A stretch of 34,465 nt of DNA, taken from Nitrospirae bacterium MYbinv3 (GTDB lineage Bacteria > Nitrospirota > Thermodesulfovibrionia > Thermodesulfovibrionales > Magnetobacteriaceae). Position numbers and translations under genes: made by a program. The notes beneath the pieces were generated by a model, which saw only the letters and a program-made list of their open reading frames with translations, made no database searches and had not been told where the DNA came from. The stretch lies in NCBI GenBank assembly GCA_002753395.1, contig PEAB01000036.1, positions 1-34,465 on the forward strand, given 5' to 3'. Positions 15,755 to 24,639 of this stretch are shown one piece after another. The number at the start of each line of letters is the position of its first letter. The first letter of the stretch is position 1.

Positions 15755-16300
15755 TTATGTCTCCCTGAAGGGCATGCCTAATTCCTTCAAAAGTGCCTTC
15801 CCTTCCTTATCTGTTTCTGCCGTCGTACAGATCACCACGTTTAGCCCGTGTACCATACTAACCTTGTCATAGTCTATCTCAGGGAATATATACTGTTCCC
15901 TCACGCCTACAGAATAATTGCCTCTACCGTCAAAGGACTTCCCGCTTACTCCTTTAAAGTCACGTATCCTCGGCAGCGACACACTTATAAACCTATCGAG
16001 GAACTCATACATCTTGTTGCCCCTTAACGTAACTATACAGCCAATAGGCATCCCCTTGCGCAGCTTAAAGCCTGCTATCGACTTCTTGGCCTTTGTGATT
16101 ATCGCCTTCTGGCCTGCTATCATCTCCAGTTCTTTTTGTGCGGCGTCTAGCAGCTTTATATCCTGCACCGCCTCACCAAGCCCCACATTTAATACTATCT
16201 TTTCAAGTTTGGGTACTTGCATCACGTTCTTATAGGAAAACTCCTTTTTGAGCGCTGATATAATCTCAGTCCGATACTTATCTTTAAGCCGAGGTGCCAT
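15755..16300 (-). CDS. rplE: 50S ribosomal protein L5
   Basis: 181 aa, uL5. It binds 5S rRNA and forms the bridge to S13. The N-terminal [40 protein letters not shown], the [19 protein letters not shown] loop and [13 protein letters not shown] are all diagnostic. It starts five bases after the rplX stop. Confidence 0.96.
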   Translation of the reverse strand: MAPRLKDKYRTEIISALKKEFSYKNVMQVPKLEKIVLNVGLGEAVQDIKLLDAAQKELEMIAGQKAIITKAKKSIAGFKLRKGMPIGCIVTLRGNKMYEFLDRFISVSLPRIRDFKGVSGKSFDGRGNYSVGVREQYIFPEIDYDKVSMVHGLNVVICTTAETDKEGKALLKELGMPFRET

Positions 16301-16305
16301 AGCTT

Positions 16306-16623
16306 CTAGTCAATTACCTCCTTACATTTCTTACACACACGCATCTTTTTCCCACTCTCAAGAAGCTGATTGCCTATGCGTGTTGGCTTACTGCACCTTG
16401 GGCAAATGAGCATCAACTTGGATATGTGCATTGGGGCTTCTTTTTCTATGATACCGCCTTGCTGATACTGTTTATTCGGTTTCATATGCTTCTTTATCAT
16501 GTTGGTATTTTCCACAATAGCGCTGTCCTTCTTGGGCATCACCTTAATGATCCTGCCCTTCTTACCCTTTTCGCTACCTGTCAGCACAACAACTGTGTCT
16601 TCTTTTTTAATACTTAATCCCAT
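16306..16623 (-). CDS. rplX: 50S ribosomal protein L24, with zinc ribbon
   Basis: 105 aa, uL24. The KOW motif is at about 8-33 ([20 protein letters not shown]). The C-terminal half carries Cys74-x2-Cys77 and Cys97-x2-Cys100, a zinc ribbon found in C+ L24 forms. It initiates 50S assembly and lies near the tunnel exit. Confidence 0.95.
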   Translation of the reverse strand: MGLSIKKEDTVVVLTGSEKGKKGRIIKVMPKKDSAIVENTNMIKKHMKPNKQYQQGGIIEKEAPMHISKLMLICPRCSKPTRIGNQLLESGKKMRVCKKCKEVID

Positions 16624-16656
16624 TACTTAGCCTCTTGTCTGAAAGATTACTTTTAC

Positions 16657-17025
16657 TTACAATACCTCAGGCGCCAGCGATATAATCTTCGCAAATTCCT
16701 TCCACCTCAGCTCTCTGGCCACAGGCCCAAAGATCCTTGTACCTATTGGCTCTCTCGCTGCATTGATGATAACCACTGCGTTCTGCTGAAAGCGGATATA
16801 TGTACCGTCAACTCTCCTGGTTTCCTTCACGGTTCTAACGACTACCGCTTTTACCACTGTGCCTTTCTTTACTGTTCCCTCTGGCAGAGCCTCTTTTACG
16901 GCAACCACTATGACATCTCCCAACCTTGCATACCGTCTCTTATAACCACCCAGCACTTTTATACACATCACCTTTTTCGCGCCGGAGTTGTCTGCCACAT
17001 CGAGAATACTTTCAACCTGTATCAC
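16657..17025 (-). CDS. rplN: 50S ribosomal protein L14
   Basis: 122 aa, uL14. [27 protein letters not shown] at the start and the [13 protein letters not shown] signature near the end are diagnostic. It forms an intersubunit bridge and is the docking site of the silencing factor RsfS. It overlaps rpsQ by 14 bases. Confidence 0.96.
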   Translation of the reverse strand: MIQVESILDVADNSGAKKVMCIKVLGGYKRRYARLGDVIVVAVKEALPEGTVKKGTVVKAVVVRTVKETRRVDGTYIRFQQNAVVIINAAREPIGTRIFGPVARELRWKEFAKIISLAPEVL

Positions 17026-17272
17026 CCTCGTGCTCCTTTTTTATAGGATTTACTAAGACCCATCGTTTTGTCTTACTGAGCGGCCTTGACTCTTTTATCT
17101 GTACCACATCTCCAATATTGCAAAGGTTATCCTCATCGTGGACCTTTAGTTTGACAGTCTTTTTGATGGTCTTTTTATACAATGGGTGCTGATAAAGCCT
17201 TGAGACGGCCACTGTCACTGTCTTATCCATCGCGTTATTAATAACCTCTCCTGTGTAAACCTTTTTAGGCAT
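17012..17272 (-). CDS. rpsQ: 30S ribosomal protein S17
   Basis: 86 aa, uS17, an OB-fold protein binding 16S helix 7/11. [20 protein letters not shown] and [25 protein letters not shown] are typical. The last codons overlap rplN by 14 bases. A 95-base gap precedes it. Confidence 0.95.
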   Translation of the reverse strand: MPKKVYTGEVINNAMDKTVTVAVSRLYQHPLYKKTIKKTVKLKVHDEDNLCNIGDVVQIKESRPLSKTKRWVLVNPIKKEHEGDTG

Positions 17273-17367
17273 TGTCCTTCCTCATTTTATCTTTACTTTA
17301 CCTTATTAACTCTACCTTGATTAATTCTTCCTTAATTGTCTCTAAGCATTCTTTATACCGGGGGTTA

Positions 17368-17571
17368 TCATGCCCCTTGTTTCACTTTGCCTTTCTCCGT
17401 TATGATAGTTAAAACCCTGGCTATGTCCTTCTTTACAGTTTTAATCCGTTTGGGGTTTTGTATATCTCCCCTAGCAGCTTGAAAGCGGAGATTGAAGAGC
17501 TCTTTTCTCATGTCGTCTTCCTTTTGCTTCAGCTCCTCCACATTTAACTCGCGTATCTGTGCTGGTTTCAA
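17368..17571 (-). CDS. rpmC: 50S ribosomal protein L29
   Basis: 67 aa, uL29, an antiparallel helical hairpin at the tunnel exit near the SRP and trigger-factor sites. [26 protein letters not shown] and the second-helix [15 protein letters not shown] are diagnostic. Its ATG overlaps the rplP stop by four bases. Confidence 0.94.
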   Translation of the reverse strand: MKPAQIRELNVEELKQKEDDMRKELFNLRFQAARGDIQNPKRIKTVKKDIARVLTIITEKGKVKQGA

Positions 17572-17981
17572 ATCACTGCCTCCTCTCTTTTAACAAACTT
17601 GGTGGCCACAGGCAGTTTGTGAGCTGCCAGCCGCAGCGCCTCTTTTGCAATCTCCTCGGTAACCCCTGAGAGTTCATACATAACCTTACCTGGTCTAACT
17701 ACAGCTACCCAGTACTCAGGATTTCCCTTACCTTTTCCCATTCTCGTCTCAGCGGGCTTTTTCGTTATCGGCTTGTCTGGAAACACGCGTATCCACAACT
17801 TACAGCCTCTCTTTGCATATCTTGTTATGGCAACTCTTGCGGACTCTATCTGTCTGCTTGAAATCCAGCCAGGCTCCATTGCCTTCAGACCATAGTCACC
17901 AAAAGAGATCTCTGCTCCCCTGATAGCTTTGCATTTCATGTTACCCTTCATGGCCTTTCTGAATTTCACTTTCTTGGGCAT
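17568..17981 (-). CDS. rplP: 50S ribosomal protein L16
   Basis: 137 aa from ATG at 17981 ([13 protein letters not shown]), the usual start; a start two codons upstream is possible. [22 protein letters not shown], the [15 protein letters not shown] loop and the [11 protein letters not shown] strand are diagnostic. It positions the A-site tRNA. Overlap with rpmC indicates coupling. Confidence 0.95.
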   Translation of the reverse strand: MPKKVKFRKAMKGNMKCKAIRGAEISFGDYGLKAMEPGWISSRQIESARVAITRYAKRGCKLWIRVFPDKPITKKPAETRMGKGKGNPEYWVAVVRPGKVMYELSGVTEEIAKEALRLAAHKLPVATKFVKREEAVI

Positions 17982-18047
17982 CAACATAGCTTTTTACTCC
18001 TTATGCTCGTTTTAAATCCTGCGTGCAGGGGCCGACGTCTGGCAACT

Positions 18048-18692
18048 TTACGCAGCTCCTTTTGACTCTGGTAGTACGTCGCCTTTGTATATCCAGACCT
18101 TCACGCCGATTATCCCGTATGTCGTCCTTGACTCAGCAAAGCCAAAATCTATATCTGCCCTGAAGGTATGAAGAGGTACCCTGCCTTCCTTATACCACTC
18201 TGCCCTAGCAATCTCAGCGCCGGATAAGCGTCCTGAACATGCTATCTTAACACCCTGTGCACCAAACCTTAACGATGACAGTACTGACTTCTTCATTGCC
18301 CTTCTGTATGCCACACGTTTTTCTATCTGCATCGCTATATTCTCGGCTACCAGTTGTGCATCCAACTCAGGTTTTCTTATCTCCTTGATGTCTATGCTCA
18401 CCGGCTTGCCAATTACCAGCTCTATCGCTTTCTTGAGATTTTCTACCTCTGCGCCTTTCTTGCCTATTATGATACCGGGTCTGGCCGTAAAGATTATGAT
18501 CTTTAGCTTTTGCCCTGCCCTCTCGATCTCGACCCTGCTGATCCCTGAATGGTACAGCTTATCTTTGATATATTTCTTTAAATAAAGATCTTCATGCAAT
18601 TGTTTTGCATAACCTACTTTCAAATACCAACGGGAATCCCAAGTCTTGTTAATTCCCAGTCTTAAGCCCGTTGGATGTGTCTTCTGACCCAA
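18048..18692 (-). CDS. rpsC: 30S ribosomal protein S3
   Basis: 214 aa, uS3. [20 protein letters not shown], a type II KH domain with GKKG at its centre ([18 protein letters not shown]), and the C-terminal [18 protein letters not shown] motif. It lines the mRNA entry tunnel and contributes helicase activity. Twelve bases separate it from rplV. Confidence 0.96.
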   Translation of the reverse strand: MGQKTHPTGLRLGINKTWDSRWYLKVGYAKQLHEDLYLKKYIKDKLYHSGISRVEIERAGQKLKIIIFTARPGIIIGKKGAEVENLKKAIELVIGKPVSIDIKEIRKPELDAQLVAENIAMQIEKRVAYRRAMKKSVLSSLRFGAQGVKIACSGRLSGAEIARAEWYKEGRVPLHTFRADIDFGFAESRTTYGIIGVKVWIYKGDVLPESKGAA

Positions 18693-18704
18693 ATATCACC
18701 TCCG

Positions 18705-19034
18705 TTAATCCGACAAGACCAATGTTATATGGCTTGTTCGTTTCCTTATTACGTTTGCCCTACCCATTGCCCTAGGCATTATGCGCTTCATCGTTGGTCC
18801 TTGATTAACGTACGCAAAGGCTATGTTCATCTCATCGGGGTCTGCAACGTTCTTCTTCTCTGCGTTGGCCATTGCTGACCTTAAGAGTTTTGACACCATA
18901 TCTGCTCCCCTGTAGGGCATAAACTGTAGCAGGACAACTGCATCCTTTGCCTTCTTCCCTCTGATTAAGTCAGTCACCCTTCTAGCTTTACGAGGCGTAA
19001 TCCGAGCATATCTCAATATCGCTTTTGCGTCCAT
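18705..19034 (-). CDS. rplV: 50S ribosomal protein L22
   Basis: 109 aa, uL22. AKAILRYARITPRKARRVTDLIRGK begins it. The beta-hairpin that lines the exit tunnel is in YVNQGPTMKRIMPRAMGRANVIRKRTSHI. This loop is the site of macrolide-resistance changes in other bacteria. Confidence 0.96.
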   Translation of the reverse strand: MDAKAILRYARITPRKARRVTDLIRGKKAKDAVVLLQFMPYRGADMVSKLLRSAMANAEKKNVADPDEMNIAFAYVNQGPTMKRIMPRAMGRANVIRKRTSHITLVLSD

Positions 19035-19049
19035 TTTTTTCTTCCCTCT

Positions 19050-19334
19050 TTATTTTCCTTTTCCAGAGGATTTATCGCTACCGGCGTGCCCTCTAAACGT
19101 ACGAGTAGGCGAAAACTCCCCTAGCTTGTGTCCTATCATATTTTCTGTTACATACACAGGAATAAATTTATGCCCGTTGTGAACAGCAAACGTAAATCCT
19201 ATGAAATCAGGAACTATAGTCGATCTCCTCGACCACGTCTTAATAATCTTCTTATCTCCTGCGGCTAGCTGTTTGTCCACTTTCTCTTTGAGACACTCAT
19301 CTACAAACGGGCCTTTCTTTATCGATCTAGGCAT
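19050..19334 (-). CDS. rpsS: 30S ribosomal protein S19
   Basis: 94 aa, uS19. [41 protein letters not shown] and the [17 protein letters not shown] signature are diagnostic. It forms a complex with S13 in the head and contacts the A-site finger. Confidence 0.96.
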   Translation of the reverse strand: MPRSIKKGPFVDECLKEKVDKQLAAGDKKIIKTWSRRSTIVPDFIGFTFAVHNGHKFIPVYVTENMIGHKLGEFSPTRTFRGHAGSDKSSGKGK

Positions 19335-19346
19335 ATCTTAACTCCC

Positions 19347-20165
19347 TTATTTTCTTTTCTTAACTATATACTTATCGGTTCTTTTGTTGCTTCTGGTCTT
19401 AACGCCTTCTGGCTTACCCCACGGTGAACACGGCGGCCTTCCTCCGGAGCTCCTGCCCTCGCCTCCGCCAAGCGGATGATCTATCGGGTTCATGACGACC
19501 CCTCTGACGTGTGGTTTTTTGCCCTTCCAACGATTTCTCCCTGCCTTACCAATTGATACATTCTCATGTTCAGAGTTACTGACCTGCCCTATTGTGGCCA
19601 TACACACTATCGGTATCAGCCGCACGGCACCGGAGGTCAACTTCACCTGCGCATACTTTGGATCCTTGGCTATTAACTGCGCCTGTGCACCAGCGCTGCG
19701 GACTAGCTTTCCGCCTTGTCCTGGGCGCAGCTCTACGTTATGTATTATAGTACCCAACGGAATCTCTCTCAACGGAAGCGCATTACCAACCTTTATCTCC
19801 GACCCTGAACCGTTTGTCACCTGCTCGTTTACCCTTAGTCCCTCTGGCGCTATTATGTAGCTCCTCTGCCCATCAATGTACCTAATTAGCGCTATCCTGC
19901 AAGACCTGTTTGGGTCATACTCTAAAGACTCGACCTTTGCCGGCACCCCAGCCTTTAATCTCTTAAAGTCGATAATCCTGTAGCTTCTCTTAACTCCTCC
20001 CCCCTTTTGCCAAGAGGTTACCCTACCCTGATTATTCCTTCCCCCACTCTTCCTTAGACCAACAACTAACGGCTTATACGGTTCTTCCGCAGTTATGTTG
20101 GCAAAGTCCGATACGGTCTGAAACCGCCTGCCCGGCGACGTTGGCTTATAGCGTCTTATTCCCAT
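19347..20165 (-). CDS. rplB: 50S ribosomal protein L2
   Basis: 272 aa, uL2. [20 protein letters not shown] near the N-terminus, and the conserved [20 protein letters not shown] loop with the His involved in peptidyl-transferase centre structure. The start codon and the rplW stop share one base. Confidence 0.97.
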   Translation of the reverse strand: MGIRRYKPTSPGRRFQTVSDFANITAEEPYKPLVVGLRKSGGRNNQGRVTSWQKGGGVKRSYRIIDFKRLKAGVPAKVESLEYDPNRSCRIALIRYIDGQRSYIIAPEGLRVNEQVTNGSGSEIKVGNALPLREIPLGTIIHNVELRPGQGGKLVRSAGAQAQLIAKDPKYAQVKLTSGAVRLIPIVCMATIGQVSNSEHENVSIGKAGRNRWKGKKPHVRGVVMNPIDHPLGGGEGRSSGGRPPCSPWGKPEGVKTRSNKRTDKYIVKKRK

Positions 20166-20455
20166 TATACACCTTCAATAAAGTCTAATTTCTCGCCCTC
20201 TTTAAGGGTTATTATTGCCTTTTTCAGCTTCCTCGTCTTACCGATTGACTTCCCATACTTCTTCCACTTGGAAGGTCTCATCGTAATAGCTACCTTCTCC
20301 ACCTTAACTTTGAACTTTTCTTCAAAGGCCTTCCTGATCTCGATCTTGTTTGACTTAGGATCTACTTCTATGTAAAACTTGTTTTCATGCTCTTTTAAGT
20401 AAGTTGCTTTCTCTGTAAAAAGCGGCCTCTTGATCGCTGTGTGAAGGTTATTCAT
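20165..20455 (-). CDS. rplW: 50S ribosomal protein L23
   Basis: 96 aa, uL23, the main docking site for trigger factor and SRP at the tunnel exit. [49 protein letters not shown] is the family core. It overlaps rplD by eight bases. Confidence 0.95.
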   Translation of the reverse strand: MNNLHTAIKRPLFTEKATYLKEHENKFYIEVDPKSNKIEIRKAFEEKFKVKVEKVAITMRPSKWKKYGKSIGKTRKLKKAIITLKEGEKLDFIEGV

Positions 20456-21140
20456 TATTAGCTCCCCGTATGAACGACAACGAATCCTTCGTCATAAGGA
20501 CGTAGTCGTGTGCAATAATCTCATATGTATTTATATCCGTAACACTTACAGCTCTAACCCCCACTATATTCCTGACAGACAACACTATCCTTCTATTATT
20601 ATCTGACATTGCAGTGCTGCTGATAACACCCACAGCAACACTCCCTGTACTGTCTTTACGCTCTACAGGTAAAACGATCAAAACGCGCTGTCCATTTAAA
20701 CCCAGCTTATTCAGTATCTCCAAAATGCTTTTCGTCCTCGTCTTATCCAACTCTATTGCATCTATAATGACAAGTTTTTGTTCGGCGACCTTTGCCGAAA
20801 GAGCCGTATTTAGCGCCAGCCTCTTAAACTGCTTATTCAGCTTATAGGAGTAGTCACGCGGCTGTGGTCCAAATATGGTTCCTCCGCCCTTCCACAAAGG
20901 CGATCTAATGCTGCCATGCCTTGCCCTGCCAGTGTGCTTCTGCTTCCAAGGTTTGCGCCCTCCACCCCTAACCAGACCTCTGGTCTTGGTAGCGTGTGTA
21001 CCCTGCCTCTGGTTGGCCAGGTAGTTTACAACAGCGCTCTGCAAGATATCACGTCTCACTTCAAGACCAAATATCTCCTTTGCCAGTTGTACCTTATCAA
21101 CTATATTGTTATTAACATCTCTGATCTCAGCCTCTATCAT
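20448..21140 (-). CDS. rplD: 50S ribosomal protein L4
   Basis: 230 aa, uL4. The tunnel-lining extended loop lies at ~45-100 (RQGTHATKTRGLVRGGGRKPWKQKHTGRARHGSIRSPLWKGGGTIFGPQPR region), followed by the globular Rossmann-like domain. In many bacteria L4 represses the S10 operon. The protein is a little longer than usual (~205). Confidence 0.95.
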   Translation of the reverse strand: MIEAEIRDVNNNIVDKVQLAKEIFGLEVRRDILQSAVVNYLANQRQGTHATKTRGLVRGGGRKPWKQKHTGRARHGSIRSPLWKGGGTIFGPQPRDYSYKLNKQFKRLALNTALSAKVAEQKLVIIDAIELDKTRTKSILEILNKLGLNGQRVLIVLPVERKDSTGSVAVGVISSTAMSDNNRRIVLSVRNIVGVRAVSVTDINTYEIIAHDYVLMTKDSLSFIRGANNE

Positions 21141-21168
21141 AACCTTACCCTATCATAAATTTAAATAC

Positions 21169-21783
21169 CTAATTTTTCTTTGTGATCTCTATAATATTGC
21201 CCGTTGGTCCAGGCACCATTCCCTTGACTATAAGAAGGTTTTGCTCGGGCTTAACATCAAAGATCGTAACATTTAACACCGACACCCTTTCACTACCCAT
21301 GTGACCAGGTAACCCCTTATTTTTCCATACCCTTGATGGAAACGAACTCGCCCCGATAGAGCCAGGCGCCCTGTTAAACATCGATCCATGTGTAGCCGGT
21401 CCACCGGCATAGTTGTGCCGTTTCATAACGCCCTGAAAGCCCTTACCCTTTGAAACCCCTGATATCTTTACTTTCTCACCGGGTGCAAAACTCTCCACCG
21501 TCACAAGATCTCCTACCTTCAATCCTGTCATCTTAAATTCTTTGAGTATCTTATACGGTTTCTGATTCGCCTTATCAAAGACACCTTTCATGGGCTTATT
21601 CACCTTATTGGCCTTACGCTCTTCCATAAACCCTACCTTTATGGCTGCGTACCCGTCCCGCTCAACCGTCTTAACCTGGATAACGCTGCAGGGACCGGCC
21701 TCTATCAGCGTTACAGTGACCATGTCTCCGTTGTCAGCAAACACCTGCGTCATCCCTAACTTCTTACCTATTAATCCTGTCAT
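21169..21783 (-). CDS. rplC: 50S ribosomal protein L3
   Basis: 204 aa, uL3. GLIGKKLGMTQVFADNGD at the start and the GKGFQGVMKRHNYAGGPATHGSMFNRAPGSIG extension that reaches the peptidyl-transferase centre. The Gln methylated by PrmB in E. coli appears to be replaced (GGPATHGS rather than GGQATHGN). Confidence 0.95.
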   Translation of the reverse strand: MTGLIGKKLGMTQVFADNGDMVTVTLIEAGPCSVIQVKTVERDGYAAIKVGFMEERKANKVNKPMKGVFDKANQKPYKILKEFKMTGLKVGDLVTVESFAPGEKVKISGVSKGKGFQGVMKRHNYAGGPATHGSMFNRAPGSIGASSFPSRVWKNKGLPGHMGSERVSVLNVTIFDVKPEQNLLIVKGMVPGPTGNIIEITKKN

Positions 21784-21898
21784 GCCTAGCTCCCATTATA
21801 ACTCATATTGATCTTAGCCTTCTCTCCACTGTCGTGTTTAATCCAAACTTCCACCACAGACTCTCTACATCCCACAGATATATACATTCACAACAGCG

Positions 21899-22204
21899 CT
21901 ATAGCTTAATCTCTACATCCACGCCAGCTGCAAGTTCCAACTGCATCAGGGCGTCAACCGTTTGCTGCGTAGGGTCGTGTATGTCTATTAATCTCTTATG
22001 AGTTCTTATCTCAAACTGCTCTCTTGATTTCTTGTCCACGTGTGGAGATCTCAAAACCGTGAACTTTTGTATATGTGTAGGTAGTGGCACTGGCCCTGCT
22101 ATCCTTGCACCTGTTCGATGAACGGTATCCACTATCTCTTTCACAGACTGGTCAAGAAGTCTGTGGTCGTAGGCCTTTAACTTTATGCGTATTTTTTCGT
22201 TCAA
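21899..22204 (-). CDS. rpsJ: 30S ribosomal protein S10 / transcription antitermination factor NusE
   Basis: 101 aa, uS10. [56 protein letters not shown] and [15 protein letters not shown] are diagnostic. It is also NusE in NusB/NusG antitermination. It begins four bases after the tuf stop, so it is transcribed with tuf. A 115-base gap follows before rplC. Confidence 0.96.
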   Translation of the reverse strand: MNEKIRIKLKAYDHRLLDQSVKEIVDTVHRTGARIAGPVPLPTHIQKFTVLRSPHVDKKSREQFEIRTHKRLIDIHDPTQQTVDALMQLELAAGVDVEIKL

Positions 22205-22208
22205 AACA

Positions 22209-23408
22209 CTACTCCAATATTTCCGTAACGACCCCGGCTCCGACAGTCCTACCGCCTTCTCTTATAGCAAACCGCAGCCCGTTCTCCATCGCTATCGGGG
22301 ATATTAACTCTACCGTTACGTTGATGTTATCACCGGGCATTATCATCTCTACCCCTTCTGGCAGCTCCACTACACCGGTCACATCCGTTGTCCTAAAGTA
22401 AAACTGCGGCCTGTATCCCTTAAAAAATGGTGTATGCCTGCCACCCTCTTCCTTGGTCAACACATACGCCTCTGCCTTAAACTTCGTATGTGGCGTTATG
22501 CTGCCGGGTTTGGCCAACACCTGCCCTCTCTCTACCTCTTCCTTGCCTACGCCTCTAAGCAGGGTTCCTATGTTGTCTCCGGCGCGCCCCTCATCAAGCA
22601 GCTTTCTAAACATCTCTACACCGGTGACTACTGACTTCCTCGTAGCGGTTAAACCTACTATCTCTATCTCTTCGCCAACCTTGACTATGCCTCTCTCTAC
22701 CCTGCCCGTAACAACCGTGCCTCTGCCGCTTATCGAAAACACATCCTCGATGGGCATCAAAAACGGCTTATCCAATGCCCTCTGTGGCTCTGGTACGTAG
22801 CCATCCACGGCATCCATTAGCTCATGGATACACTTGTACTCTGGCGCCCCAAAGTCTGTGCTTGCACTCTCTAGCGCCTTAAGCCCGCTGCCCTTTACGA
22901 TGGGTATGTCATCCCCTGGGAACTGGTACTTGCTCAGGAGCTCTCTTACCTCAAGCTCAACCAGATCCAGCAGCTCAGGGTCGTCAACCATGTCGACCTT
23001 GTTCATAAACACAACTATATATGGTACACCGACCTGCCTGGCCAGCAGTATGTGTTCCCGTGTCTGAGGCATCGGTCCATCGGCTGCGCTGACCACCAGG
23101 ATAGCGCCATCCATCTGAGCTGCTCCTGTTATCATGTTCTTGACATAGTCGGCATGACCGGGGCAATCCACGTGGGCATAATGCCGCTTGGGTGTCTCGT
23201 ACTCTACGTGTGCCGTTGCTATCGTGATACCTCTGGCCTTTTCCTCAGGGGCGTTATCTATCTGATCATAGGCCGTAAACTTGGCCTGACCCCTAATTGC
23301 CAATACCTTTGTTATCGCCGCAGTCAACGTTGTCTTGCCGTGATCCACGTGCCCAATCGTTCCAATGTTCACGTGCGGCTTCGTCCTCTCAAACTTGGCC
23401 TTTGCCAT
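22209..23408 (-). CDS. tuf: Elongation factor Tu
   Basis: 399 aa. It delivers aminoacyl-tRNA to the ribosome as a GTPase. G1 GHVDHGKT (19-26), G3 DCPGHADY, G4 NKVD, and the domain II/III signatures [12 protein letters not shown] and [21 protein letters not shown] are visible. Order tRNA-Thr/tuf matches the thrT-tufB arrangement of E. coli. Only one copy is in the window. Confidence 0.97.
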   Translation of the reverse strand: MAKAKFERTKPHVNIGTIGHVDHGKTTLTAAITKVLAIRGQAKFTAYDQIDNAPEEKARGITIATAHVEYETPKRHYAHVDCPGHADYVKNMITGAAQMDGAILVVSAADGPMPQTREHILLARQVGVPYIVVFMNKVDMVDDPELLDLVELEVRELLSKYQFPGDDIPIVKGSGLKALESASTDFGAPEYKCIHELMDAVDGYVPEPQRALDKPFLMPIEDVFSISGRGTVVTGRVERGIVKVGEEIEIVGLTATRKSVVTGVEMFRKLLDEGRAGDNIGTLLRGVGKEEVERGQVLAKPGSITPHTKFKAEAYVLTKEEGGRHTPFFKGYRPQFYFRTTDVTGVVELPEGVEMIMPGDNINVTVELISPIAMENGLRFAIREGGRTVGAGVVTEILE

Positions 23409-23430
23409 CTAATGTCCTCCTTCTATTAAC

Positions 23431-23506
23431 TGGAGCCCATGACCGGGATTGAACCGGTGACCTCATCCTTACCAAGGATGTGCTCTACCGACTGAGCTAC
23501 ATGGGC
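23431..23506 (-). tRNA. tRNA-Thr (anticodon GGT)
   Basis: 76 nt on the minus strand, starting GCCCATGTAGCTCAGTCGG and ending with an encoded CCA. D-arm, a CATCC/GGATG anticodon stem with loop TTGGTAA, and a T-arm with GGTTCAATCC are complete. It lies 22 bases before tuf. Confidence 0.95.
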
Positions 23507-23543
23507 ATTATATCTACGGCAAGATCACTGCCGACTCTTAATA

Positions 23544-23615
23544 AGCGGGAAACGGGATTCGAACCCGCGACCCTCAGCTTGGAAGGCTGACGCTCTACCA
23601 CTGAGCTACTCCCGC
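23544..23615 (-). tRNA. tRNA-Gly (anticodon TCC)
   Basis: 72 nt without encoded CCA (discriminator T followed by TAT). Acceptor GCGGGAG, anticodon stem TCAGC/GCTGA with loop CTTCCAA, T-arm GCGGGTTCGAATCCCGT. All arms pair. Confidence 0.95.
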
Positions 23616-23702
23616 ACCTTTAACCTAACGATCTATAGTTATCTATGGCTTCCTAATGGACGCTCTGATCTATAACACAAATTCCTAACTGTTGCTTTTA
23701 AA

Positions 23703-23784
23703 TGGAGAGGGGAGGATTCGAACCTCCGAAGGCTGAGCCAACGGGTTTACAGCCCGTCCCCTTTGGCCACTCGGGTACCTCTCC
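23703..23784 (-). tRNA. tRNA-Tyr (anticodon GTA)
   Basis: 82 nt class II tRNA with a long variable arm (TTGGCTCAGCCTTC region). Acceptor GGAGAGG pairs with CCTCTCC. Anticodon stem ACGGG/CCCGT with loop CTGTAAA. No CCA is encoded. First product of the tRNA-tuf-ribosomal operon. Confidence 0.95.
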
Positions 23785-23817
23785 ACACTACAACGCTACC
23801 ACATCGTAAGGAAATTA

Positions 23818-23847
23818 ATAATATTACATATCGCATACAATTGTCAA
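23818..23847 (-). promoter_or_regulatory. Strong promoter of the tRNA-tuf-S10-spc-alpha superoperon
   Basis: On the minus strand: consensus TTGACA (23847-23842), an 18-bp spacer and TATTAT (23823-23818), with tRNA-Tyr starting 33 bases downstream of the -10. No other comparably strong promoter is seen for the ~16 kb of genes that follow. Confidence 0.7.
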
Positions 23848-23870
23848 CAATTTTTTCTCAAGGGAAAGAA

Positions 23871-23934
23871 GGGAGGGCTTTGCCCTCCCTCAGACCCACC
23901 CACAAGGGGACCAGACCCCTTGACCCCGTAAATG
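23871..23934 (-). repeat. GGGGTCAAGGGG double-hairpin repeat, copy A
   Basis: Minus-strand orientation. The core reads CATTTACGGGGTCAAGGGG, then the first hairpin, GGGTGGGTCTGAGGGAGGGC, and the terminal hairpin GGGAGGGC-TTT-GCCCTCCC (23871-23889). Lies between the tRNA promoter and gspG. Confidence 0.75.
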
Positions 23935-24055
23935 ACTGGCGTGACTGCTTATAATGTAAATAGGTGCATACATAACATCTCGTTTGGTTTTTATTTCTAA
24001 TGCTTATTTGTTAATATAGTCTATAAATAATGGTTACATGTGGAGGATATGATTA

Positions 24056-24487
24056 ATGATGAAAAGGGTTATAAGAAGGGTGGGGGATGACAGAGGTTTT
24101 ACGTTAATAGAGTTACTGGTGGTAATGGTTATACTTGGTCTTTTGGCGGCATTGGTGGGGCCGAGGGCGTTTTCCAAGGTTGGCAAGGGCAAGCAGGCTG
24201 CTGCAAAGACGCAGATAGAGCTTTTATCACAAGCGATTGAGCAATTTAAAGTCGATACAGGGCGCTTCCCTACAAACGAAGAAGGACTTGAGGCCCTACG
24301 AGTAAACCCAGGCGTTGACGGATGGGATGGCCCCTACTTGAAGAAGAAGGTCCCCCTTGATCCGTGGAAACAGCCTTATCACTACAACTACCCAGGAGCA
24401 CACGGCGACTACGATCTCTTCTCCTATGCCGCCGATAGCAAAGAGGGTGGTGAAGGAGACAACAAAGATATCAACAACTGGGAATAA
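24056..24487 (+). CDS. gspG: Type II secretion system major pseudopilin GspG
   Basis: 143 aa. The prepilin peptidase site is RG|FTLIE (Gly14/Phe15, Glu at +5), followed by the hydrophobic helix LLVVMVILGLLAALVGP. The body has the GspG signatures AKTQIELLSQAIEQFKVDTGRFPTNEEGLEAL, GWDGPYLKK and the Ca-binding end DLFSYAADSKEGGEGDNKDINNW. It builds the periplasmic pseudopilus. A second ATG one codon later is equally possible; GGAGG precedes both. The gene stands alone, flanked by two inverted copies of the GGGGTCAAGGGG repeat. Confidence 0.93.
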   Translation: MMKRVIRRVGDDRGFTLIELLVVMVILGLLAALVGPRAFSKVGKGKQAAAKTQIELLSQAIEQFKVDTGRFPTNEEGLEALRVNPGVDGWDGPYLKKKVPLDPWKQPYHYNYPGAHGDYDLFSYAADSKEGGEGDNKDINNWE

Positions 24488-24543
24488 AATTACAAATAAA
24501 GAGGGATCTGCACCCAGTTACAATTTCAAGCAGCCAAGCATGA

Positions 24544-24607
24544 CATCTACGGGGTCAAGGGGACGAGTCCCCTTGCGAGTGGGTCTGAGGGGGAGCAGCG
24601 CTCCCCC
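24544..24607 (+). repeat. GGGGTCAAGGGG double-hairpin repeat, copy B (likely terminator)
   Basis: First hairpin AAGGGGA-CGAG-TCCCCTT (24557-24574) and terminal hairpin GGGGGAGC-AGC-GCTCCCCC (24589-24607), then TTCTTTTCTCTCTTCTTCTT. It lies between the convergent gspG and metG, so it can serve as terminator for gspG. Confidence 0.75.
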
Positions 24608-24639
24608 TTCTTTTCTCTCTTCTTCTTACCCCTCGTGAC

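Noticed and set aside
7250-23430. Many antisense frames of 60-180 codons within the ribosomal-protein genes.
   Set aside because: All are shadows of well-identified genes, with no family signature of their own.
23420-23860. A fourth tRNA (such as tRNA-Trp) in the tRNA cluster.
   Set aside because: The 87-base space between tRNA-Gly and tRNA-Tyr does not fold into a cloverleaf, and nothing else matches.
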